Shown here piece after piece: positions 27,769 to 37,945 of a DNA stretch of 64,000 nucleotides. The DNA lies in the NCBI GenBank assembly GCA_025929155.1, contig JAICMR010000001.1, forward strand, positions 31,799 through 95,798, in the 5' to 3' direction. Position numbers and translations under genes: made by a program. Under the pieces are notes generated by a model, which was given only the letters and a program-made list of their open reading frames with translations, made no database searches and was not told the origin of the DNA. The stretch's first letter is position 1. Each line of letters starts with the position of its first letter. This DNA comes from Chthoniobacterales bacterium (GTDB lineage Bacteria > Verrucomicrobiota > Verrucomicrobiia > Chthoniobacterales > UBA10450).

Positions 27769-30045
27769 CTAGAAGCCAAGGTCAGTCTGCGCCGGTTCTT
27801 TGCCGGCCGTCTTCGTGCTCGTAAAACTCGCGAACTTCTTCATCAGGTCATCGAGCTTCGCGGCGTAGTAATCGATGTTCTCGTCGCGTGCCTTCGGATC
27901 GAAATCCGACACGAGTTTGGCGTTGTCATAAGCGGCTACCTTTTTTGTCGTACCAGTAATGTAGTAACTGACTTGATCACCCGGCCGATAGATACGCCCG
28001 CTGGAGAGCGCTAGTTCATAGGCGGCGGCGCGATTCCGGGCGGACCCTGCGATTTTCTGGCGATACTTTTCGAGCGAATCCTGCAGTGTGTCGGTCTTCA
28101 TCAGCATTTCGATGGGCCAGGCCCGGGCGCGAATTTTCTCCTCAAACTGGCCGCGCAGGTCGTGGATCGCCTCCGACTTTTCCTGCATGAGCAGCTTGAT
28201 CATTTCCTCGAGAAAGACGCGCTGAAATTTCTCCAGCCCTCGTGACTTGAGCGCACCGCCCTTCAGTGTGACCTCGCCTTCCTTGTCCAGGAGTGCGTAG
28301 TTCTTGGCCTTATAGCTGAACATAGCATCGAACTGCTCGTCGAATTCTACGTCGATTCCGCGCGGTAGCTCCTTTGCCAAACCATCACGCAGGCGTTCAA
28401 TCTGCGCTGTAGTGGCGGCGGTGTCGGCCGCTTTCCCCGGGCCTCGGTCCGATCCGGACACTTTCACGTTATCTTCGTTAGGTGGAACAAAGTAGATACC
28501 ATCTGTATCGACCTCGATCACTTTCGCGCCTTGCGCTTGCAGCCACGCGATCATTTGTTTCAGGAGATCGCGACCGATCTGAGTTACCCGCGCCGCCGCT
28601 TCGAAATCGGCAAAATTTCCCTGGGCAAAGCCCAGATAGCCATAGAAACTGTTGATCAGAATCTTAAAGGTGTTCTGCAACGCGTGATAGTAGCGGCGGG
28701 CCGGCTCATCTTTCGCCTCCCGCATGTCTGCCTTCGCCTGCAGACGAAAAGTCCGCAGGTCAGTCAATAGGTGTCGAAAGATCTGGAGCTGGTCGTTGAC
28801 CGGAAAACAATCGAACTGCAACATGATTGACGGGTAGAGCGACGCAACGTCGCAATGCCAGACATTCCGCGCCACGCCGGTGAAGAAGATATCGGTGTAA
28901 CCGCCTTCGAACCCGCGCGCCATCGGCATCTCCGGAATGCTATGACGTTGCCGAAAATATTCGCGAAGGAAGAGCGCGTTGATCCGGGTCGCGTTGCCGC
29001 GCACGATCACATCCTGATAGTTATAGGGGAAAATCTGCGCCTGAATGAAGTAACTGGGGCTCAACAGATCGGCCACGTCGCGCGTTTCGCGCACGGCACA
29101 AAGAGCGCGCTCCCGGTAACGCTCCGGATCTTCCAGCCAGGCGCGCTGCAGCTCTTTCCCGGAGAGTCGGGAAATTTCGGCTATACTCGTTAGGCCAAAG
29201 TGCTGCGCCACTTCGCTTCGCTCGAAACCGGAGAGGGTTCGCATCCCGACATCGTAGAACTGCGCCAGGAGAAAGGTATCGAGAAAGTGCCGGCCTTCGA
29301 TCGTGAACTTCGGGTAATCGATAGTCTTCTCGGCAATCTGGAGCCGCGAGGGACGCGAGCGAAGAAAGCCGCCGCTTCTGCCCCAGTCGAGTTTCGTTTT
29401 CGCCTTGCGCGCGCGGGCCACGAGAAAGGGCAGGTCGAACTTAAAGAGGTTATGACCTTCGATGACATCAGGATCGCGTTCTTTGATCAAAGTGGTTAGC
29501 CGTTTGATCGCGGCATGTTCGGATTCCTCGATCGCATTCGGATCGACCGTAATCAGTTCCTCCCAGCCTGAGTGATCGGAGACGGCGATGCTGGTGATAT
29601 GATCATCGCCGGCGGCTTCGAGATCACCACCGGCGAAAGAGAGGACCTCCAACTGGAGGCGCTTCAGCTCGTTGAAGGGCAACTTTTTGAAAAGCGTCCG
29701 TCCGGTTTGCGTCAGGTAGTGCTGGACTGGATCACTGAAAGCGAAAAAGTTCCGGCCCGCTTTCTTCAAACCATTGCGAAGAGCGATCAGTTCCTTCCAG
29801 CTATCGGTTGTGACAAGCCAGTTATACTTGAGGTCGCCGGTCAGCTTTTCGGCCGTCTTTAACCCGAGATCAGCGACGTCCGCATCGCTCCAGACGAAAG
29901 GATGGAACGGTTCAATGTCGCAGACCGTTCTGCCCTCCTTCTCGCGGCGGTAAACCTTAATGGTTCCCGTTTCGCCCAGCTCGATTGCCACAATTCGCGT
30001 GGTCGGATCGGCGCCGAAGAGGAGCTGGTTATCTTCAAAACTCAT
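27769..30045 (-). CDS. Family B DNA polymerase (DNA polymerase II-like)
   Basis: Exo motif DPDVIEGHNLFKFDLPFL, Pol motif A CDVASLYPSIMLQFDCFP, motif B KILINSFYGYLGF, motif C EVDTDGIYF. Confidence 0.94.
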   Translation of the reverse strand: MSFEDNQLLFGADPTTRIVAIELGETGTIKVYRREKEGRTVCDIEPFHPFVWSDADVADLGLKTAEKLTGDLKYNWLVTTDSWKELIALRNGLKKAGRNFFAFSDPVQHYLTQTGRTLFKKLPFNELKRLQLEVLSFAGGDLEAAGDDHITSIAVSDHSGWEELITVDPNAIEESEHAAIKRLTTLIKERDPDVIEGHNLFKFDLPFLVARARKAKTKLDWGRSGGFLRSRPSRLQIAEKTIDYPKFTIEGRHFLDTFLLAQFYDVGMRTLSGFERSEVAQHFGLTSIAEISRLSGKELQRAWLEDPERYRERALCAVRETRDVADLLSPSYFIQAQIFPYNYQDVIVRGNATRINALFLREYFRQRHSIPEMPMARGFEGGYTDIFFTGVARNVWHCDVASLYPSIMLQFDCFPVNDQLQIFRHLLTDLRTFRLQAKADMREAKDEPARRYYHALQNTFKILINSFYGYLGFAQGNFADFEAAARVTQIGRDLLKQMIAWLQAQGAKVIEVDTDGIYFVPPNEDNVKVSGSDRGPGKAADTAATTAQIERLRDGLAKELPRGIDVEFDEQFDAMFSYKAKNYALLDKEGEVTLKGGALKSRGLEKFQRVFLEEMIKLLMQEKSEAIHDLRGQFEEKIRARAWPIEMLMKTDTLQDSLEKYRQKIAGSARNRAAAYELALSSGRIYRPGDQVSYYITGTTKKVAAYDNAKLVSDFDPKARDENIDYYAAKLDDLMKKFASFTSTKTAGKEPAQTDLGF

Positions 30046-30097
30046 GGCCGCTCAACTAACCATAAGTTTGCCGCGGCGCGACTCGCGGCCACCGTCG

Positions 30098-31267
30098 TTA
30101 GGCGGAAAAAGCGGCGAGCGCAGCCTGATAAATCAGTCGTAACGGTTCCCCGCTTCGTTCCTGGGCGACGCGGCAGCTTTCGTATTCCGGCGCGATCTGC
30201 ACAACCTCCTTTTCGAGAAGGCCCAGCTTGATTGTGATCTCGCCGAAGCGCGTCATCACCTTTTCAAAACGCCGCTCAAGTTTGTAGCGCCGCTTCTCGC
30301 TCCGGCGCAGCCCGAACGCGCTTGTCTCTGTAAGAAGCGCACGCACGATCCTATTTTCGAGTGCGGGCGCGCAAAGGACTGACAACCGCATGCCCGGTCG
30401 GTTTTTCTTCATCTGCACCGGCGCGAGAGTGACATCGAGTGCGCCGAAGGCGAGCAGCTGCTCCATCGCGGCACCGGTTAATTCCGGAGAGAGATCGTCC
30501 AAATTCGTTTCGAGCTCGATCACGGTGTCGTGTTCCCAATCGTTAAGGGAGGATCGACCGAGGATGGCGCGCAAGACGTTTGGCCGCTCCGCCAAGTCGC
30601 GCGTCCCGATGCCATAGCCGACGCGCTCGATCTCCAACGGCGGCATCACGCCGAAGGCCGTCGCACATTCCGCGGCGATCGCCGCTCCGGTCGGCGTGAT
30701 CGATTCCCACGGCTCATCAACCTGCTCGAGGGGAATTCCGCGCAAGATCTCGAGTGTCGCCGGCGCCGGGAGCGGGAAACGCCCATGTGCACAATCGATC
30801 CAGCCGCGGCCTTCGCGGAGCGACGAGACCAGCACCCGCGGATCACCAAGTTCTTGAAGTGCCACGGCGGCCGCGACGATGTCGGCGATCGAATCGGCCG
30901 CGCCGACCTCATGAAAACCAACGGTCTCAAGTGGGACACCGTGGATTTTCGCCTCCGCCTCCGCGATCCGCGCGAAGATGCCGAGGGCTTTCTCCCTAAC
31001 GAACTGGGAGAGCTGGCTCGAAGCGATCAACTCGCAGATCTGCGCGTAAGTGCGGCCGTGCCGATGCTCCTGCTCGCGCACGACAAATTTCAGGCCGCTG
31101 ATCCCCTGCCGCGTCTGCCGCTCGAAATGTATCTCCGTATTGCCTATCGGGAGCTTGCGCAGCTCGCTCGTGATTCGCTCCGGTTCCAGCCCAAGATCGC
31201 AGAGGGCGCCGGCTGTCATGTCGCCGCTGATTCCGGAAAAGCAGTCGAGATAAAGGATGCGATTCAT
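30098..31267 (-). CDS. larC: LarC / DUF111 nickel-pincer cofactor biosynthesis protein
   Basis: MNRILYLDCFSGISGDMTAGALCDLG, ETVGFHEVGAADSIADIVAAAVAL; LETNLDDLSPE. Confidence 0.93.
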   Translation of the reverse strand: MNRILYLDCFSGISGDMTAGALCDLGLEPERITSELRKLPIGNTEIHFERQTRQGISGLKFVVREQEHRHGRTYAQICELIASSQLSQFVREKALGIFARIAEAEAKIHGVPLETVGFHEVGAADSIADIVAAAVALQELGDPRVLVSSLREGRGWIDCAHGRFPLPAPATLEILRGIPLEQVDEPWESITPTGAAIAAECATAFGVMPPLEIERVGYGIGTRDLAERPNVLRAILGRSSLNDWEHDTVIELETNLDDLSPELTGAAMEQLLAFGALDVTLAPVQMKKNRPGMRLSVLCAPALENRIVRALLTETSAFGLRRSEKRRYKLERRFEKVMTRFGEITIKLGLLEKEVVQIAPEYESCRVAQERSGEPLRLIYQAALAAFSA

Positions 31268-31356
31268 CGAGGAACAAAAAGTGGATCAGCTTATCACAGG
31301 AGAAAAGGAGCGGCAGCGGCGCTTTGCTCGTTAGGTTTTTCGCTCTAATCTGCGAG

Positions 31357-32703
31357 ATGAAATTCTTCTCCGCGCTCCTCCTTTTTCTCCTCGCCACCAG
31401 CACGCCGCTCGCGCTCGCGGAGCAGACTGCGGCCCAACTGGCAGAGCAGGAGCTGCCCTCGCTCGTCCAGATTTACAAGGATCTACATACCCATCCTGAA
31501 CTTTCCACCCAGGAGAAGGAAACCTCCGCCCTCATTGCAAAGGAATTGAAAGCCGCAGGGTGCGAAGTCACGGATCATCTCGGTAAATACGAGACCCCCG
31601 GCCTGACCGGTTACGGCGTCGTCGGCATTATGAAAAACGGGGAGGGCCCGACTGTGCTCATCCGCACCGACATGGATGCGCTCCCGGTTGAGGAGGAAAC
31701 CGGCCTGCCCTACGCGAGCAAAGTCACGACCACGGACCAGGCTGGCAAAACCGTCCACGTCATGCACGCCTGTGGTCACGATGCGCATATGGCGATCTTC
31801 ATCGGCGTCGCCCGCGCGCTCGCGAGGACTAAAGATCAATGGCACGGCACGATCGAGTTTGTTGGCCAGCCGGCGGAAGAAACTGGTTCCGGCGCCAAGG
31901 CGCTGCTGGCGGACGGGCTTTACAAGAGATTTCCGAAGCCGGATTACGCGATCGGCTACCATGACAATGCCGAGCTCCCCACCGGCACGATCGGCGTCCG
32001 GCCAGGTTATGTTTTCGCCAACGTCGATTCCGTCGATATCACCGTGCGCGGCATAGGTGGGCACGGTGCCTATCCGCACAAAACCAAGGACCCCGTCGTA
32101 CTCGCTTCCGAGATTGTGATGGGACTGCAGACGATCGCGAGCCGGGAAAACAACCCCCTCGATCCGATCGTCATCACGGTGGGTTCGATCCACGGCGGGA
32201 CCAAGCACAACATCATTCCGGACGAAGTGAAGATGCAGCTGACGGTGCGCAGTTATAAACCGGAAGTACGCAAACATGTTCTTGAAGCGATCGCCCGCGT
32301 CGCCAAAGGGATGGCGATCGCGGCCGGCTTCCCTGAGGACAAAATGCCGATCGTCCACGTGGAGGAAGATGAGTTCACACCCGCGACCTATAACAATCCG
32401 GAGCTGACCGGGCGTCTCACAAACGTCTGGAAAAGCGCGATCGGCGCCGAACATGTGGTCGACAAAGACCCGACAATGGGTGGGGAAGATTTCTCCGAGT
32501 ACAGCCTGCCGGATCATTCCGTTCCGGCGTGTGACTTCTGGATCGGCGCAGTCGCGCCCGAGAAAGTCGCGGCGAGCGAGAAAAGTGGTCAGCCGTTGCC
32601 GAGCCTGCACTCCAGCAAATTCGCGCCCGTTCCGGAGCCAACGATCAAGCTCGGCGTCACCGCCGTGACGACCGCCGTGCTGGATTTGATGGGGAAAAAG
32701 TAG
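31357..32703 (+). CDS. M20 family amidohydrolase (hippurate hydrolase-like), probable signal peptide
   Basis: HTHPELSTQEKETS, LIRTDMDALPVEEETGLPYAS, MHACGHDAHMAIFIG, GGEDFSEYS; likely start MKFFSALLLFLLATSTPLALA. Confidence 0.93.
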   Translation: MKFFSALLLFLLATSTPLALAEQTAAQLAEQELPSLVQIYKDLHTHPELSTQEKETSALIAKELKAAGCEVTDHLGKYETPGLTGYGVVGIMKNGEGPTVLIRTDMDALPVEEETGLPYASKVTTTDQAGKTVHVMHACGHDAHMAIFIGVARALARTKDQWHGTIEFVGQPAEETGSGAKALLADGLYKRFPKPDYAIGYHDNAELPTGTIGVRPGYVFANVDSVDITVRGIGGHGAYPHKTKDPVVLASEIVMGLQTIASRENNPLDPIVITVGSIHGGTKHNIIPDEVKMQLTVRSYKPEVRKHVLEAIARVAKGMAIAAGFPEDKMPIVHVEEDEFTPATYNNPELTGRLTNVWKSAIGAEHVVDKDPTMGGEDFSEYSLPDHSVPACDFWIGAVAPEKVAASEKSGQPLPSLHSSKFAPVPEPTIKLGVTAVTTAVLDLMGKK

Positions 32704-32864
32704 CAGTCGCATTGCGCGCGGGATTTTCGGGCAACATCACCGCACTATTCGTTAGGCACGATCCGTCGCATGTGCGAATTCCATCACCGCGGAATCTTGC
32801 AACGGAGTGAACGGCAGCGCGACCAGTCGCGGCGGTGCCTAGCGAACCGGCCAAGCGGAACCCG

Positions 32865-34364
32865 TCATTTCACCCGCACGTTCTTGCGCAGAAACGTCGG
32901 CACGTCGAGGTCCTGGCCTTCCACAATCGTTGGCTCGCTTTTCTCGAAACGTCCGCGCGAGACGGACTCGAATTGCAATACTTCCTGTCGTGCTTGCACA
33001 AATTTTTCCTTCCGCGGCGTCTTTGCCGCAACCGGTGCTGCCGGAAGCAATTCATCCGGTTCCTTCGGCAGCGAGACCTTCTTTTTTTCCCGGACCGGGG
33101 CGGGAACCGGGGAAGCGCTCGCTTCGATTGGCTCTGGTTTGACTGGCGGTTCCGCGACCACTTCGATCGGCGCAGGAGGTGGCGTCGGCTCGGTGCGCCC
33201 CTCGCTCACTGGGGTCGCAGATTCCGAAGCACGTGAAATCTCCGCCTGCGGCTCAATGATTTCGGCGGCCGCCGGTTGCGCTGCGGGTTCCGGCGGCAGC
33301 GCCGGTGACAATTTCGGAGCCGCCGGGGAAGCTTTCAGCCCCACCGGCGCGGGCTCCCGAATCGGCGGCGGCGGCGCCGCTTCCATCGCGGAGCCAATCG
33401 AGCTGATCAACGTCACGCTCATGCGATTTCCCATTTTCCCATCGACCGACGTCCCGAACAAAATCTGCGTCTGATCTTCCACGTGGCGATTCAGCTCCTG
33501 CATCACGATCTCCACTTCCGTCAGCGTCATGCCGGGGCCGCCGGAGATTTGCACGAGCACATGCCGCGCGTCGGTCAGCATTTTGCCGCGATCCATCAGC
33601 GGATTTTTCAGGGCAAGCGCGAGTGCTTCGTGGGCGCGATTGTCGCTGTCGGATTCGCCGAAACCGAAGAGGCAGCGGCTGTCCTGGCTGCGCAGCGCTG
33701 AGAGCAATTCGTCAAAGCCGATCCGGATTAAACCCGGCCGCCGAACGACATTGACGATCGCCCGCACGCTTTGGCTGATCGTCTGGTCGGCAACCGCGAA
33801 AGCCTGATGGATTCCCGCTTTCGGCAAAACCATGTCGCCCATCCGATCGTTCTCAAAACAGACGACCGCGTCGGCCAATTGCTGGAGCTCGCGGAGCGCT
33901 TCGCTCGCCTGCGCGCCGCGGCGTTTGCCTTCGAATGCAAAGGGCAAGGTCGCGAAAGCCACGACCAGCGCGCCGCATTCCCGCGCCATCTGCACGACGC
34001 AAGGCGCGCCTCCCGAACCGGTGCCCCCGCCCAGCCCGGCGCAGACGAAAACCATTCGTGCGCCTTGCAGCGCCTCGCGAATTTCATCAGCGGATTCGTT
34101 GACCGCATTGAAGCCGAGCTCCGGGTCGCCACCCGCACCTAAGCCGCGCGTGACGTCGCGCCCAAGCTGCACCTTTTGTGTCGCAACGGAACTGGCGAGC
34201 GATTGCACATCGGTATTCGCGGCGATCAGGTCAACGTGTTCGAGGCCGTCGAGCACGATCCGATCGAGCGCGTTTGAGCCGGCGCCTCCCACGCCAATGA
34301 TTTTGATCGCGAGATCGTCTTCGTGCTTTTCGGGCAGAGTGTAGTTGCGGCTGAGCTGGATCAT
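32865..34364 (-). CDS. ftsZ: Cell division protein FtsZ
   Basis: IKIIGVGGAGSNALDRI, AGLGGGTGSGGAP tubulin signature; long Pro/Ala-rich C-terminal linker and conserved tail PTFLRKNVRVK. Confidence 0.98.
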   Translation of the reverse strand: MIQLSRNYTLPEKHEDDLAIKIIGVGGAGSNALDRIVLDGLEHVDLIAANTDVQSLASSVATQKVQLGRDVTRGLGAGGDPELGFNAVNESADEIREALQGARMVFVCAGLGGGTGSGGAPCVVQMARECGALVVAFATLPFAFEGKRRGAQASEALRELQQLADAVVCFENDRMGDMVLPKAGIHQAFAVADQTISQSVRAIVNVVRRPGLIRIGFDELLSALRSQDSRCLFGFGESDSDNRAHEALALALKNPLMDRGKMLTDARHVLVQISGGPGMTLTEVEIVMQELNRHVEDQTQILFGTSVDGKMGNRMSVTLISSIGSAMEAAPPPPIREPAPVGLKASPAAPKLSPALPPEPAAQPAAAEIIEPQAEISRASESATPVSEGRTEPTPPPAPIEVVAEPPVKPEPIEASASPVPAPVREKKKVSLPKEPDELLPAAPVAAKTPRKEKFVQARQEVLQFESVSRGRFEKSEPTIVEGQDLDVPTFLRKNVRVK

Positions 34365-34413
34365 TTCGTTAGGTGGTCGTTAGGCATAAAGAAAGGAGCA
34401 GAAAAGAGAAATT

Positions 34414-34552
34414 GTCATCTCGACCGGAGCGCAGCGAAGCCGAAGGATCTCGGCGGTTTCTTGGAAGGCGTCGCGCATTTTGTTCACTTCGATTGGGGCT
34501 TCATGCAGCTCCACGTGATCCCTCGACTCCGCTGCGCTTCGCCCGAGATGAC
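34414..34552. repeat. Palindromic element, family A, between ftsA and ftsZ
   Basis: gtcatctcgaccggagcgcagcgaagccgaaggatc ... gatccctcgactccgctgcgcttcgcccgagatgac. Confidence 0.88.
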
Positions 34553-34580
34553 AGAATGGCTGGTTCCGGCGTGGATCGGC

Positions 34581-35792
34581 TCATCGCATCCGTTGCAACA
34601 GTTTCCCGAACATGCCGCGGAGGCCGCCGACCGGCTGGCGTTCTCCCTGGACGGCCTGCGCATACTTGATCAACCCAATCGCGGAGGCGAACTGCGGGTT
34701 CTCAAACGCACTCGTTAGGCCGGACATCGTCCGCGCATGCGTGACGCGCGCCGGAATTCCGAAAACGTCTTCTGCCAGGTTGTCGATTCCGTTGATCTGG
34801 CTGCAGCCGCCGGTGATGAAAATTCCTTCCCCGAGATAATCGAGAAACGGCTCGTCCTCGAGCTTGCGCTTAAGTAACTCGAAGGTCTCGCGCAGCCGCA
34901 TGTGGATGATCGTGTTCAGCGTTTCCCGCTCCACCTCTTTGCCGGCAAAACCGGAATCATCTTTCAGCAAAACCGTTTCGCCCGGAAGGCAGTTGCCGAG
35001 AATCGTGCTGCCCTCTTCGATCTTAAGTTTCTCGGCGCGCGTCATCGGAATCCGCAAGCCCATTGAGATGTCGTTCGTGATGTGATCCCCGCCGACCGCC
35101 AGAACGCCGCTCTGCTTCACCGCGCCATCGACGTAAAGCACGTAGTCGGTCGTGCCGCCGCCGATATCGATGACGAGCGCGCCGAGGCTTTTCTGGTGCG
35201 GCGTAAGCACGACTTGGGCGGAAGCGAACGCGGTGAAAACGACATCTTCCACATCCAGCGGCAGCTCCTTCACACAGCGGATCGTGTTTTGAATCCGCGT
35301 CCGCACGCCGTGGATGATGTGGAAATCCGCCTCGAGCTTTTGTCCAAGCATCCCTAACGGATTCAGGACGCCATTCTGCCCGTCGACGTGATAGTGCTGG
35401 ATGATCGTGTGCAGAAAAGCGTTCTGCGCCGGAATACTGACTTCGCGCGCGTTGATCTTCACGTCGTCGATGTCCTGCTCGTCGATCTCGTCCCGATCGT
35501 CGGGCAACGTGACACAACCGCGGTTATTAAAACTGGCGATATGAGCGCCGGTGATGCCGATGTAAACGCTGCGAATCATGATGTCGCTCTTCTCTTCGGC
35601 GTCGACGACCGCTTCGTGGACGCATTTCATCGCCGTCTCGAAATCGACGATCTCGCCTTTGCGCACGCCGCGCGACGGCGCCTGCCCGACACCGAGGATT
35701 TTGATGGTTCCGTCGGGCCGGCTTTCGCCGACCACGACACAGATTTTCGAAGTCCCGATCTCGAGACCGACCATGAGGTTGCTGCTAGCCAT
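34581..35792 (-). CDS. ftsA: Cell division protein FtsA
   Basis: MVGLEIGTSKICVVVGE, VIDIGGGTTDYVLYVDG, ITGGCSQINGIDNLAEDVFG. Confidence 0.97.
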   Translation of the reverse strand: MASSNLMVGLEIGTSKICVVVGESRPDGTIKILGVGQAPSRGVRKGEIVDFETAMKCVHEAVVDAEEKSDIMIRSVYIGITGAHIASFNNRGCVTLPDDRDEIDEQDIDDVKINAREVSIPAQNAFLHTIIQHYHVDGQNGVLNPLGMLGQKLEADFHIIHGVRTRIQNTIRCVKELPLDVEDVVFTAFASAQVVLTPHQKSLGALVIDIGGGTTDYVLYVDGAVKQSGVLAVGGDHITNDISMGLRIPMTRAEKLKIEEGSTILGNCLPGETVLLKDDSGFAGKEVERETLNTIIHMRLRETFELLKRKLEDEPFLDYLGEGIFITGGCSQINGIDNLAEDVFGIPARVTHARTMSGLTSAFENPQFASAIGLIKYAQAVQGERQPVGGLRGMFGKLLQRMR

Positions 35793-37008
35793 TGTGACCG
35801 TCGTTTTCCATGTTGAAGTGCTGTAGTGGAACGCCTTTACGCGCCGGGCTTGAATTCGGTAACGGCCCGGCGGGACGACTATGAAATTGTTTCACGCCCG
35901 GGCTCACGAGCGTCGCGCGCGGGATCGCGCGCTCGACCGCTTTCGCCGCGCGCACTTCCGGTTCGTGCCAGATTTTCGGCACGCTTTTGTGCGGCTTCTC
36001 GGCGACGGTTTCGTGTTTCGGTTCCGGCGCGGATTTCTTTTCGGCGACCGGCGCTTCCGGCGCCACGCCTTCCGCCTCGAGCTGCGAAATGATCTCCGAG
36101 ACCGGCTGGGCAAAAGTGACCGGAATGTTTCGGGCGACGAGGAGGTTTGCGGTGCTGATTTGCCGATGTGAATCGTCGGAATAGACCAGCAGTTGCTCGA
36201 GCGTTCCCATCTGCTTCTCGAGATCGTCGAAGCCGAACATGACCTGCGTCTGGTTCTTATCGGTCACGAGCAGGCAATAGCCTTTCGAGACGTCGATCGT
36301 TTGAATCTGGAAACGCGTTTGCATGAAACTGGTTGTCGTTAGGCGGAGCAAGGCAAGCGCGGTTTTTGCCTCGAAGGAATCGACCTGTTTCCCGGGCACG
36401 AGCGCTTCACTCGAGCAGTTGGTGATCACCGGAAGCGAAAGGTAGTCGGTCACCAGGTTCTTCTCCTTCAAGATCACGCCGCGCGCGTCGACCAGGTAAT
36501 CAGTACCGTTGGCGAACGGATTTCGCAGTTCGCCCTCGCTCGTAATCCACGCCACCGGACGTCGCTCGGTGATGTGGATATCGATCTCGTTAGGCATTTT
36601 TCGCTCCACCTGGACCTCGTCTACTTGGGTGAGCTGCTGGAGGCGCTTGTGGACCGCCGCGAGGTTGATCGAAAAGATGTTGCTGCCTTCCTTGATTGCG
36701 GCTTTTTCGAGCACGGTTTGCCGCGTCAGGCTTCCATCGGTCGAGACGAGAATGGCGCTGAGCCGGTAATCCGGATTGGCAAAAAAGAACCGATTCAACG
36801 CCGCGCGCGTCCCGAAATAGGCGCCGGCGCAAAGGCCAATGACGAGCGCGATTTTCGAGAGGAAAACCAGGACCTGCCGGTTCCGATGATGCGACGCGCG
36901 CCGCGACCGGACGCGAACGTCGAGCAGGTGTTGTTGCCGGCGCTGGCGCGAGGTCGAGAGGCGCTGATTCCTCGGTCGCGGTGAATTGGCGGAGCGCGTC
37001 GTCTTCAT
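35785..37008 (-). CDS. ftsQ: Cell division protein FtsQ (POTRA)
   Basis: Position ddl-ftsQ-ftsA; TM then POTRA-like segment IFSINLAAVHKRLQQLTQVDEVQVERKMPNEIDIHITERRPVAWI. Confidence 0.88.
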   Translation of the reverse strand: MKTTRSANSPRPRNQRLSTSRQRRQQHLLDVRVRSRRASHHRNRQVLVFLSKIALVIGLCAGAYFGTRAALNRFFFANPDYRLSAILVSTDGSLTRQTVLEKAAIKEGSNIFSINLAAVHKRLQQLTQVDEVQVERKMPNEIDIHITERRPVAWITSEGELRNPFANGTDYLVDARGVILKEKNLVTDYLSLPVITNCSSEALVPGKQVDSFEAKTALALLRLTTTSFMQTRFQIQTIDVSKGYCLLVTDKNQTQVMFGFDDLEKQMGTLEQLLVYSDDSHRQISTANLLVARNIPVTFAQPVSEIISQLEAEGVAPEAPVAEKKSAPEPKHETVAEKPHKSVPKIWHEPEVRAAKAVERAIPRATLVSPGVKQFHSRPAGPLPNSSPARKGVPLQHFNMENDGHNG

Positions 37009-37945
37009 TTCTTGGGAGGCCGCGCGGCGAGCGAAAGCTCGATGATGCGCGCGCAGAGTTCGGGGTAGGAAATCCCCGCGACCGCGGCGGCGTCGGGCAG
37101 CAAACTGGTCTCGGTCATTCCCGGAATCGTGTTCGCCTCGAGCACGAACGGCACGTCCTCAGGCGATAAAAGCAGATCGACGCGCGAGTAAACTCTCAAC
37201 CCAAGCGCGACGACCGCCTGGAGCACGAGGTCTTGAACTTTTCCGGCGAGCTCCGCTTCGATCGCCGCCGGGCAAACGTGCTGGGCACCGCCGCCGCCCT
37301 GCGGGTTGAGAAACGGATACTTGTCGTTGAAATCGTAGAAGCCGCTTTCGGGATGATCTCAAGAATGGGAAGGGCAAGGTCACCGAGCACGCCGACGGTG
37401 AGCTCGCGCCCCGGGATGAATTGCTCGATCAAGAGCTCGTCGTCGAATTCGCGCGCCGCGGCCAGCGCGCTCGCCACTTCCGAATCCTGCCTAACGATCT
37501 GGATACCGACAGTCGAGCCCTGCCGCGGCGGCTTGATCACATACGGCAACGGCAGCGTCGGCTTCTCGCCGGCGTGGATAATTTCCCAATGCGGCGTGTT
37601 CACGCCGTGCCTGGTAAATTGCTGTTTCGACGGGATTTTATCAAACGCGAGCCGGCTGCCTTCGACATTTTCGCCGGTGTAGGCGATGCCGCGGTCTTCC
37701 AGTATTTGCTGCAACTGCCCGTCTTCCCCGAACTCCCCGTGGAGCGCAATGAAGGCGAGCCAGGTGTCGTTAGGCAACTCGAAATCGGGGCCCGCCACAT
37801 CGACCTCGGTAACGTTCGCGCCTAACGAACGGAGCGCGCGCGCGATTCCGGCCCCGGTCGCGAGTGAAACCGCGCGTTCCGAGCTCGGGCCGCCTTTCAG
37901 GACCGCGATAGGTTTTCCACCGAGCGCGATCATAAACGAATCCAC
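37005..37945 (-). pseudogene. ddl: D-alanine-D-alanine ligase, reading frame split by apparent 1-nt deletion near 37345-37355
   Basis: N-terminal ORF 37196..37945 (KGGPSSERAVSLATGAGI ... FIPGRELTVGVLGDLALPILEIIP) then out of frame; ESGFYDFNDKYPFLNPQGGGGAQHVCPA...VDLLLSPEDVPFVLEANTIPGMTETSLLP continues in the next frame into ORF 37005..37226. Confidence 0.85.

Noticed and set aside
31483-32712. 409-aa minus-strand ORF
   Set aside because: Antisense to the clear M20 amidohydrolase.
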